From an uncultured Amylibacter sp. (GTDB lineage Bacteria; Pseudomonadota; Alphaproteobacteria; Rhodobacterales; Rhodobacteraceae), in contig CALLAV010000246.1 of assembly GCA_938001995.1 (NCBI GenBank), positions 1 to 14,378 on the forward strand: a DNA stretch of 14,378 nt, written 5' to 3'. This document shows, one piece after another, positions 1 to 6,524 of this stretch. The notes beneath the pieces were generated by a model that was given only the letters and a program-made list of their open reading frames with translations, was not told where the DNA came from and made no database searches. Positions within the stretch are counted from its first letter, which is position 1. The number at the start of each line of letters is the position of its first letter. The position numbers and the translations under genes are program-made.

Positions 1-25
1 GCGAAATTGGGGTGGCAAGGGGAAG
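1..25. other. Left edge, no feature seen
   Basis: These 25 bases lie after the stop codon of the leftmost minus-strand gene. They are G-rich on the plus strand and too short to assign. Confidence 0.3.
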
Positions 26-607
26 TTATTGGCCGAGCCCTAGGATCAGGTTGAAGAGCACAAAGGGCACAACTGTGATAACCGCGGCGATCGCTATGAC
101 GACGCGGGGGAACAAGGTCTCAAACCGTCGCCAGAGCACGCCAAGCATGACGCAGACCAGCAGGATTTCTAGCACAGATACGATATTTCCGTGATGATTG
201 CTGTCCCAATAACTCACGGGGCTTTCAAATTTCCACATCGTAAAAGGCCAGAAATGCGCGCGCGCATCATCGACGTGAAGGGGAAAATCAAAGATCAGAT
301 GGATGAAGGCAGCACCTGTCAGTGCGATCATCCATTTGTTTCTGAGCCATATGGCACCGCCCAAAAGAACCGCCCAAATGACAAAAGAATTGTCCACTGC
401 AAAAATCTGCTGCCAGTAATCCGTGTAATAGATGTCGCGGAAAATAGTGGTTGTTGGCGTTTCGAGAACAAACTGGTGCCAAAAGAACATAAAATACAAT
501 GAAAAATCTGGTATAAACCCACCTAGTAGGGCTGCTGCTGTGACTTTGCGTTGCTCTGGCTTGGCAAAGAGTGCGGCGGCCATTATCAAATGGGTTGGAG
601 TGTTCAT
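26..607 (-). CDS. YdjM/DUF457-like integral membrane protein (putative metal-dependent hydrolase family)
   Basis: A protein of 193 residues with several hydrophobic segments (about 25-42, 73-88, 94-108, 143-159 and 168-190), so it is an inner-membrane protein. The N-terminus TPTHLIMAAALF, the GGFIPDF motif (29-35) and a central His/Asp cluster at 103-118 (H103, D107, H111, D113, D114, H118) fit the LexA-regulated YdjM/DUF457 'membrane-bound metal-dependent hydrolase' family, where conserved His and Asp are thought to bind metal. Activity and substrate are unknown for this branch. It is divergent from cobQ with only 43 bases between the start codons, so the two probably share a promoter region. 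Proteins next to cobQ are sometimes labelled as cobalamin proteins by position alone; nothing here shows such a role. No clear SD site precedes the ATG, which was chosen for the conserved N-terminus. The reading frame is secure; the function is not. Confidence 0.85.
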   Translation of the reverse strand: MNTPTHLIMAAALFAKPEQRKVTAAALLGGFIPDFSLYFMFFWHQFVLETPTTTIFRDIYYTDYWQQIFAVDNSFVIWAVLLGGAIWLRNKWMIALTGAAFIHLIFDFPLHVDDARAHFWPFTMWKFESPVSYWDSNHHGNIVSVLEILLVCVMLGVLWRRFETLFPRVVIAIAAVITVVPFVLFNLILGLGQ

Positions 608-650
608 GCGTGTTCAAATCTGCTTGGTGTAAAAGAGTATAGGGTGTGGG
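608..650. promoter_or_regulatory. Short divergent intergenic region between the membrane protein gene and cobQ
   Basis: These 43 bases must hold at least part of the control signals for both divergent genes. An AGGG lies about 6 bases before the cobQ ATG and can serve as a weak SD. The space is too short for a cobalamin riboswitch upstream of cobQ, which needs roughly 200 bases. No convincing -35/-10 pair was found in it, so promoters may extend into the neighbouring coding regions. Confidence 0.4.
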
Positions 651-2120
651 ATGGCGAAGTCCATTATGATCCAGGGGGCTGGGTCAAACGTTGGAAAATC
701 CATGATTGTTGCTGGGTTGTGCCGTGCGTTTGTGCGTCGCGGCCTGCGCGTGCTGCCGTTCAAACCCCAAAACATGAGCAACAACGCCGCTGTCACAGGC
801 GATGGCGGAGAGATTGGTCGCGCCCAGGCCTTGCAGGCGCGGGCGTGCAATGTGCAGGCGCACACGGATATGAACCCTGTTTTGCTGAAACCCGAAACGG
901 ATTTAGGCTCGCAAGTGGTGGTGCATGGCAACCGCGTCGGGACGCTGAAGGCCCGTGAATACGGTAAGATGAAATCGACGCTGATGCCCAAAGTGCTCGA
1001 GAGTTTTCACCGACTGGCAGCCCATTGTGACATCATTCTGGTCGAAGGCGCTGGCAGCCCCGCCGAGGTAAATTTGCGCGAAGGCGACATTGCCAATATG
1101 GGCTTTGCGCAGGCAGCTAATGTGCCTGTGCTGCTTACGGGAGATATTGATCGGGGCGGGGTTCTGGCGCAACTGGTGGGCACGCATGTGTTGCTTGATG
1201 CCGACGACGAAGCATTGATTAAAGGCTTTCTAATCAACAAGTTCCGTGGCGACGTCAGCCTGTTTGATGAGGGCCTTCAAATTGCAGTGGAGAACACGGG
1301 CTGGCACAGTCTTGGTGTTTTGCCGTGGTTTAAAGAGGCCTCAAAACTGCCTGCCGAAGATGCAACCGATCTGGGCGGCGGTGGGACCGGGGCGTTCAAA
1401 ATTGCCGTGCCACGCCTGTCGCGGATCGCGAATTTTGATGATCTGGATCCGCTAAAGCTGGAACCAGGCGTCAGCGTTGTCATGGTGCAACCAGGCGAAC
1501 GGATGCCTGCGGATGCGGGGCTGATCCTGATCCCTGGTAGCAAATCCACCATCGGTGATTTGGCGTTTTTGCGCGAACAGGGCTGGGATGCGGATATCCT
1601 GAGCCACGTGGAACGCGGCAAACCTGTTCTTGGGATTTGCGGCGGGTATCAGATGCTCGGTGCAGTGATCAAAGACCCAGAGGGGATCGAGGGGCCTGCG
1701 GGGCAGGTTCAGGGGTTGGGCCTATTGGAGGTGGAAACCACCATGACCCCGAAAAAGACCCTGACCGAGGTCTGGGGCAGCGATCTGGCATCAGGCACGG
1801 ATGTTGAGGGATATGAAATCCATATTGGTCACACACAGGGGCCGGATTGCCTGCGCCCGTGGTTAGAGATTGAGGGGTCCGAAGAGGGCGCTTCCAGCGA
1901 AGACGGTTTGGTACGCGGCTGTTATGTGCATGGCATCTTCAGCTCTGACGCGTTTCGACGTGCCTATTTGGCGAACCTTGGTGTGGAAACGGGTGATCTT
2001 GTGTTTGAAGACGTGATAGATGAAACGCTTGATGCGCTTGCGGATCACATAGAAGAGCATTTGGATGTAGAGATGATTTGGTCGCTGGCGGCTGAGATTG
2101 ATCTGCCGCCAGCGGCTTAG
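651..2120 (+). CDS. cobQ: Adenosylcobyric acid synthase (cobyric acid synthase)
   Basis: A protein of 489 residues, the usual length for CobQ. It performs the ATP- and glutamine-dependent amidation of side chains b, d, e and g of adenosylcobyrinic acid a,c-diamide in the cytoplasm, late in cobalamin synthesis. The N-terminal dethiobiotin-synthetase-like domain opens with a P-loop variant GAGSNVGKS (9-17), followed by KPQNMSNN (38-45) and VEGAGSPAE (131-139). The C-terminal type 1 glutamine amidotransferase domain has the nucleophile Cys330 in GICGGYQMLG and the paired His427 in GCYVHGIF, so it looks catalytically intact. The ATG at 651 follows a weak AGGG and begins directly with the family's conserved start. 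It stands alone: no other cobalamin gene is in the window. It converges with the PopZ-like gene, leaving 16 bases between the two stop codons. Confidence 0.97.
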   Translation: MAKSIMIQGAGSNVGKSMIVAGLCRAFVRRGLRVLPFKPQNMSNNAAVTGDGGEIGRAQALQARACNVQAHTDMNPVLLKPETDLGSQVVVHGNRVGTLKAREYGKMKSTLMPKVLESFHRLAAHCDIILVEGAGSPAEVNLREGDIANMGFAQAANVPVLLTGDIDRGGVLAQLVGTHVLLDADDEALIKGFLINKFRGDVSLFDEGLQIAVENTGWHSLGVLPWFKEASKLPAEDATDLGGGGTGAFKIAVPRLSRIANFDDLDPLKLEPGVSVVMVQPGERMPADAGLILIPGSKSTIGDLAFLREQGWDADILSHVERGKPVLGICGGYQMLGAVIKDPEGIEGPAGQVQGLGLLEVETTMTPKKTLTEVWGSDLASGTDVEGYEIHIGHTQGPDCLRPWLEIEGSEEGASSEDGLVRGCYVHGIFSSDAFRRAYLANLGVETGDLVFEDVIDETLDALADHIEEHLDVEMIWSLAAEIDLPPAA

Positions 2121-2136
2121 GCGTTAACCTTAAATT

Positions 2137-3153
2137 TTATTCAAAATCGCGGGAAGCGAGGGCGCGGTGAATTTCACGGCGCACCAACTTGCGCACATTT
2201 CGGGTGATCCGATCACCCAGTTCGCCCTGCAATTCGGACCGCACCATGTCTGACACCATTTCGCGAAGGGTTTCTTCGTCCATTAAACTGTCTTCGTCGG
2301 TGTAATCCATCGGTTCTGCGAACATAGAGGCGCCGGCGGTTGCGCCGCGTTCTGGTTCTGGAGCCGTCAAAGGGGGCTCGCGATCAATGATTGTATCGCG
2401 AATGCGCGGCTCTTCTGCGGCAATCTCTTCTTCTGCCACATCTTCTACGGCTTGCATGAAATCAGGTTGCGCGGGGATGTCTTCGAGCGGTGCTTCAAAC
2501 GGGCTGTCACTTGGGAAGCTCAGGTCTTCGTCTTCAGCTTCTTGTGCAACGGTTTCTGCGACGTCTTCCAAAAATCCATCTAACTGCGCATCCTCGGCGG
2601 CGATGTCTTCTGCTGCTTCGTCTTCTTCAAAGGACGGCGCGCCTGACAGGTTTGCAGTCAAAGGCGGTTCGGCCCGCGCGAAATCCTTCATCGACAGGTG
2701 CAATGCCGACATCATTTCGGACGTCGCATCCGCAGAAACTTCTTCGCTCACTTGTTCTGTTACTTCTTCCACCATTTCGGCAAAATCGGCTGTGGCATCG
2801 TCTGCGTTTGTGTCGATGTCTTCGATATCTTGCACATCTACATTTTGTGCAAGTTCATCGTGCACGTCTTCGACGGCTTCGGACATGACAAGGGATTCGA
2901 TATCCGCGATACGTTGTTCCAGATCTGCTGCCGCTGGGGCAGGGCCGTCTGTTTCGGGGACGCGCAGCGATGGGGTCAGGACAAGTTTGTCCCGCTCGGC
3001 TGCGTTGCTTTGGTGCAACAAGTTTGCGCCTGTGTTTGGTGTCTCGTCCTTCGTGGTTTCCGCGTCTGAACCTGTTCTCGATTCTTCTGACACCAACCGA
3101 CGGATGGATGATAGAACGTCCTCGACGTCCATTTTTCTGCCTGTTTCGGACAT
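2137..3153 (-). CDS. Acidic protein with PopZ/DUF2497-like ends (putative polar organising protein)
   Basis: A protein of 338 residues in three parts. Residues about 9-24 (VEDVLSSIRRLVSEE) form a short helix like the N-terminal partner-binding helix of PopZ (typical form MEEILASIRRII). The long middle, about 25-290, is very rich in Glu, Asp and Ala and looks disordered, like PopZ's acidic linker. The last 47 residues (292-338) are helical and basic; LREMVSDMVRSEL and VRKLVRREI match the DUF2497 pattern of the PopZ oligomerisation domain. In Caulobacter PopZ builds a polar matrix that anchors ParB and other proteins; a like role here is inference. An AAGGAG sits 7 bases before the ATG. The gene follows the TolC-type gene by 69 bases on the same strand. 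The linker is longer than in Caulobacter PopZ (about 177 residues in total). Gene certain, function moderately supported. Confidence 0.75.
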   Translation of the reverse strand: MSETGRKMDVEDVLSSIRRLVSEESRTGSDAETTKDETPNTGANLLHQSNAAERDKLVLTPSLRVPETDGPAPAAADLEQRIADIESLVMSEAVEDVHDELAQNVDVQDIEDIDTNADDATADFAEMVEEVTEQVSEEVSADATSEMMSALHLSMKDFARAEPPLTANLSGAPSFEEDEAAEDIAAEDAQLDGFLEDVAETVAQEAEDEDLSFPSDSPFEAPLEDIPAQPDFMQAVEDVAEEEIAAEEPRIRDTIIDREPPLTAPEPERGATAGASMFAEPMDYTDEDSLMDEETLREMVSDMVRSELQGELGDRITRNVRKLVRREIHRALASRDFE

Positions 3154-3222
3154 TTGTCCACTCCTTTTGCCTCGGCCGTGAGTGTACTCAGAAACGCAGA
3201 TTCGGGCAACTGTTGGTGCGGA

Positions 3223-4617
3223 TCAGCCGCCGTTTCTTTTTTTCAGCTTGTCCAACAACTTGAGGCGTTTCTCACCCAGATTGCCCAATTGTTTCTTTGT
3301 TACAGCCCGCGCATTCACGTCTGGATTGTAGATTGGGACACCCAGATTTAGGTGCTGCGCGGTCATCAATCCCATTTCTGATAGGACTTGATACTGCGCT
3401 ACATATTGATTGCGGATCGCTGTGACCAATTGGGATCGCGCGTTCAACAATTCTTGTTCCGCATCCAAAGCATCAAGCGTGGTGCGCGCACCGAGCTTTG
3501 CTTCTTCACGCACGCCATCAAAGGCAACTTGTGCGGAGCGGACCTGTTCGCGGTTTGACTTGATAGACGCGCTGGCGGATTTCCAACTGGCCCAAGCGTC
3601 CCGCAGGCTTTGACGTGTGACATAGCCAGATTGCTGCACGTTCGACAAAGACTGCTGATACAAAGCAAGGTCACGCCGTCGGTTGCTGTCCAGTCGCCCG
3701 CCTTGATAAATGTCGAAGGTACCCGTGATCGTCGCGGTGACGTCATCCGTGGTCAGCTCATCGCCGCCAAAGTTTGTCCCCATCGAATACCCGACTTGTC
3801 CGTTAATACGTGGGATGCGGTTCTTGAACGTCGCTTTCGCAGTCAGCTCGGCGGATTTGGCGTTGAACTGTGCCTGCATCACGCGAGGGTGCTTTTTTAT
3901 GGCAACGGCTTCGGCTTTGGCCACGGTGCTCGGCAATTTTGGGGCGGCAGGTGGGTTGCGAAGATTGCGCGGGGGAATGCCAACGACAGCGGTGTACGCG
4001 TTTTCGGATTGGGTCAACAGGCCACGGTTGGTTTCCAATTGCGACAGGGCTGCGGCAAGGCGTGCTTCGGCTTGGGCCACATCTGTTCGCGTCACTTCGC
4101 CAACTTCAAAACGGTCTTTTGCGGCGCGCACTTGTTCGCGCAACACACGCACGTTGTTGAGCGCCAAACGCACGAATTGTTGGTCACGACGTACGTCCAC
4201 ATAGGCTGTCACCGTGCTCAGAAGAATGTTCTGCTCCACTTGTAACAGGGCCTGACGCGCCGCTAAGACACCCATGCGGGCGGCTTCGACGCCCAACCGG
4301 TCTGCGCCCCCGTCAAACAGTTGAATGGTCATTGTTGTGTTAAACGTCCAGACCCCGCGCGGATCACGCAGATCACTGCGTCTGTTCAATTGCGCAGCCC
4401 GCTGTGCCTGCAACGTTTGTGTCAATGTCGGCAGCAGGTTGGCCCGTGCCGAAATTACGTTTTCGTCTGTAGCGCGCAAAGACGCTTGTTGTGCGATGAT
4501 TTGTGGGTTTGTTTGATACGCCAGCACCAGCGCGTCGGCCAGTGTTGTGGCAACGGCGGGCAAGGACAGCGTTGCAAGCGCAAGCGATAGACCTGTAATC
4601 TTTAATCTTTTAAACAT
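3223..4617 (-). CDS. tolC: TolC-family outer membrane efflux/secretion channel
   Basis: A protein of 464 residues, normal for the family. The first 23 residues are a Sec signal peptide (basic MFKRLK, a hydrophobic core, likely cleavage after AVA). The mature protein has the TolC repeat: LADALVLAYQTNPQI at its start, long coiled-coil helices rich in Ala and Gln, and the second-repeat segment DIYQGGRLDSNRRRDLA matching the earlier QLFDGGADRLGVEAARM. TolC trimers form the outer membrane and periplasmic duct for type I secretion and RND or MFP-linked efflux. No ABC transporter or membrane fusion partner is nearby, as is usual for a shared TolC. It lies 55 bases downstream of the PIMT-like gene on the same strand, probably in one transcript; a GGAAG element precedes the ATG. 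The last 25 or so residues are basic and rich in Lys, Leu and Gly. Confidence 0.93.
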   Translation of the reverse strand: MFKRLKITGLSLALATLSLPAVATTLADALVLAYQTNPQIIAQQASLRATDENVISARANLLPTLTQTLQAQRAAQLNRRSDLRDPRGVWTFNTTMTIQLFDGGADRLGVEAARMGVLAARQALLQVEQNILLSTVTAYVDVRRDQQFVRLALNNVRVLREQVRAAKDRFEVGEVTRTDVAQAEARLAAALSQLETNRGLLTQSENAYTAVVGIPPRNLRNPPAAPKLPSTVAKAEAVAIKKHPRVMQAQFNAKSAELTAKATFKNRIPRINGQVGYSMGTNFGGDELTTDDVTATITGTFDIYQGGRLDSNRRRDLALYQQSLSNVQQSGYVTRQSLRDAWASWKSASASIKSNREQVRSAQVAFDGVREEAKLGARTTLDALDAEQELLNARSQLVTAIRNQYVAQYQVLSEMGLMTAQHLNLGVPIYNPDVNARAVTKKQLGNLGEKRLKLLDKLKKRNGG

Positions 4618-4672
4618 TCGCGTCTTCCGTCTTTGTGCCTCTCAGGGTCCGTGTGACCTTGACTGCTTTTGG

Positions 4673-5329
4673 TTATCCAAAGGTAAATTCGGCTGCTTTT
4701 TCAAATCCTGGCAGGGTTGGGGCTGTTGCGGCAAACTCATTGCGCCAGTCCATGCCGTTTTCACGTTTATAGCCAATTTTACACCGCCCCATGCCGTCAG
4801 ATTGGCGGATCGCAGCGATGCGGCCGCCCACTTTTAACTGATCTGTTACGGCTGACGGAATGGTTTCCGCCGCGCCTTGAAGCATTATAACGCAATAGGG
4901 CCCGTGTTTTGGCGCACCTGCGGCCAATTCGGCCGTTTCCACCATCACATTGTCCGCACCATGCGCCGCCAGCAATTCTGTGGCTTCATTCGCCATGGCT
5001 TCGTCGGATTCAATGGCGACCACTGCTTCGGCCATTTTGGCGATCACAGCAGAGGAATAGCCAAGGCCACACCCCAGATCGAGCACCAGTTCATCGGGCT
5101 GGATGTTCACCGCGTCCAGCATTTTCGCAAAAGTGCGCGCGTCGAGCAAAACACGTGACCGCCCCAGCGCGATATGTTCGCCCATGTAAGCAACAGAGCG
5201 TTTGGCAGACGGCACGAATTCCTCGCGCGGGACTGTCAAAAGGGCGTCAATAATCGGGTATTTCGTCACATCCGAAGGGCGAACCTGACAATCAACCATT
5301 GTTGTACGTGCCGCAGTAAAATCCGTCAT
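4673..5329 (-). CDS. PIMT-like SAM-dependent methyltransferase (protein-L-isoaspartate O-methyltransferase family)
   Basis: A protein of 218 residues. The Rossmann SAM-binding motif VLDLGCGLGYSSAVIA (82-97) is followed by VVAIESDE (103-110), as in PIMT enzymes that methylate isoaspartyl residues during protein repair. PREEFVP (34-40) and AYMGEHIALG (47-56) match the PIMT N-terminal region. However, the substrate-side motif usual in true Pcm, of the type GQTISQP, is absent; the equivalent stretch reads LGRSRVLLDARTFAKML. This points to a paralogue whose substrate may differ. A similar gene stands just before tolC in many alphaproteobacteria, and here too TolC follows 55 bases downstream. An AAAGG lies 8 bases before the ATG. 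The fold and SAM binding are secure; the specific repair function is doubtful, so no pcm symbol is given. Confidence 0.88.
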   Translation of the reverse strand: MTDFTAARTTMVDCQVRPSDVTKYPIIDALLTVPREEFVPSAKRSVAYMGEHIALGRSRVLLDARTFAKMLDAVNIQPDELVLDLGCGLGYSSAVIAKMAEAVVAIESDEAMANEATELLAAHGADNVMVETAELAAGAPKHGPYCVIMLQGAAETIPSAVTDQLKVGGRIAAIRQSDGMGRCKIGYKRENGMDWRNEFAATAPTLPGFEKAAEFTFG

Positions 5330-5432
5330 CGCGAGACCTTTGAATCGTTTGGTAAGCAGTTGATACTTGTAGTGCCATAATGCGGGGGGCGCTGCAACGG
5401 GATAGGCCGCAAAATGACGCGGCTTGGCGGGT

Positions 5433-6524
5433 TCAAGCGTTGGACTGTGCGGCTTTGGTCACGGTTGCCGAAAGCGGCTTGGCGCTGCCTGTTGATGAAT
5501 GCATGTATTCGAACGGCTTTTTGCCCTGTTCGCGCGGCGTGCGCAGCAAAAAGAACTTGCCGATGCCAGAACGGGATCCAACAGCGGGCGCATTGGCATC
5601 TGTGGGAAAGCGGGCCTGCCAGCCTTTGGGCAGGTTAAGCCCATGTTTTTGTGCGTTTTCTCCCATCCAGATCAATGGGATATTTGACAGCTTTCGCGCC
5701 GCAGGGTGTTTCCAAACATGCCCGCCAATATCCGCATGAGCCCCTTTGAACCACACTTGTTCAAGATGCCCTTTCCATCCCGGCTCCACATCCCAGATCA
5801 CAGGACAATAGGCGTCGCGGTCCTCATCAAGCGCAAGCGCCTGATAGCCTGATTGAACAGGATCCGAAATGTTGGTGGAATGAAACTCCGTCGCCATAGG
5901 CGCAAGGTAGGTCAGGATCGGATAGGGCAGGCCAAGCGCTTTGACGGTGTCCCAAACGCCGATCATCTCGATCGTTGTGGTGTCATGACAGTGGATTGAT
6001 CGAAAGGTGCTGCACGCGGCTGGACTGGCTTGTGTTTCATACAGGCTAAACGCCATGCGCAGCTTATCAGATGTGGTATTGTGAGACCGCAAAAGGCCGA
6101 CCGTGCCAATCATCCCAGAAATCGAACGCACCGCATAAGCCCCGCGCGAAAATCCGAACAAGTAGATTTTATCGCCTGCGTTGTAATTCTCTGCCAGCTG
6201 CGCGTAGCCGTCGAAAATGGCCTGATTGATCCCCCAGCCCGATGCGATAGTGACCCAATTCCAAAAGCCGTGGCCCTGAATGCCGGGGTGATACCACAAA
6301 GAGCCGTCTTCGGGTTTGTGGACTTCTTTGAGCAACTTATAGAGCAGACCCGCGTTGGTTTCCTCATTCTCGCCGATGCGGCTTTGTGTGCCGTCGATGA
6401 TCACGATATGCTTGCGCGGCTTGCGTGATGGATCAGGGGCAGGGGCCGCGCCCGCTGATCGGGTCAACGACGATTTGAGGCGGGCTGTGAACCGTCGCCA
6501 GAGAGATTGCGATCGGTCGCTCAT
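5433..6524 (-). CDS. DUF2235 alpha/beta hydrolase (T6SS Tle1-like phospholipase family)
   Basis: A protein of 363 residues. HIVIIDGTQSR (39-49) is the first beta strand and oxyanion region of the DUF2235 fold. The nucleophile elbow GFSRGA (124-129) puts Ser126 as the nucleophile, with D192 in GVWDTV and H263/D265 in GAHADIGG as the other catalytic candidates, so the active site looks complete. The family includes the Tle1 lipase effectors of type VI secretion and many uncharacterised housekeeping hydrolases. No signal peptide, VgrG, immunity gene or other T6SS gene is seen, so an effector role is not supported. The basic N-terminus (1-37, rich in Arg, Ser and Ala) may be a membrane-association or disordered tail. 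Its ATG overlaps the stop of the CoxL-like gene (ATGA), which implies translational coupling. Confidence 0.88.
   Translation of the reverse strand: MSDRSQSLWRRFTARLKSSLTRSAGAAPAPDPSRKPRKHIVIIDGTQSRIGENEETNAGLLYKLLKEVHKPEDGSLWYHPGIQGHGFWNWVTIASGWGINQAIFDGYAQLAENYNAGDKIYLFGFSRGAYAVRSISGMIGTVGLLRSHNTTSDKLRMAFSLYETQASPAACSTFRSIHCHDTTTIEMIGVWDTVKALGLPYPILTYLAPMATEFHSTNISDPVQSGYQALALDEDRDAYCPVIWDVEPGWKGHLEQVWFKGAHADIGGHVWKHPAARKLSNIPLIWMGENAQKHGLNLPKGWQARFPTDANAPAVGSRSGIGKFFLLRTPREQGKKPFEYMHSSTGSAKPLSATVTKAAQSNA

Noticed and set aside
608..650. A cobalamin riboswitch before cobQ
   Set aside because: Only 43 bases are available and no B12-box-like sequence is seen.
2387..3181. A 264-residue open frame on the plus strand, rich in Ser, Ala and Cys
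   Set aside because: It is the exact antisense of the acidic PopZ-like gene; Ser/Ala richness is what reversed Glu/Asp/Ala codons give. It has no SD site and no motif.
3610..4245. A 211-residue plus-strand open frame
   Set aside because: Antisense to the TolC-family gene, whose signal peptide and repeats are clear; composition is that of a shadow frame.
5433..6524. A type VI secretion lipase effector
   Set aside because: No VgrG, PAAR, immunity or other T6SS gene lies nearby; the family also has many non-secreted members.
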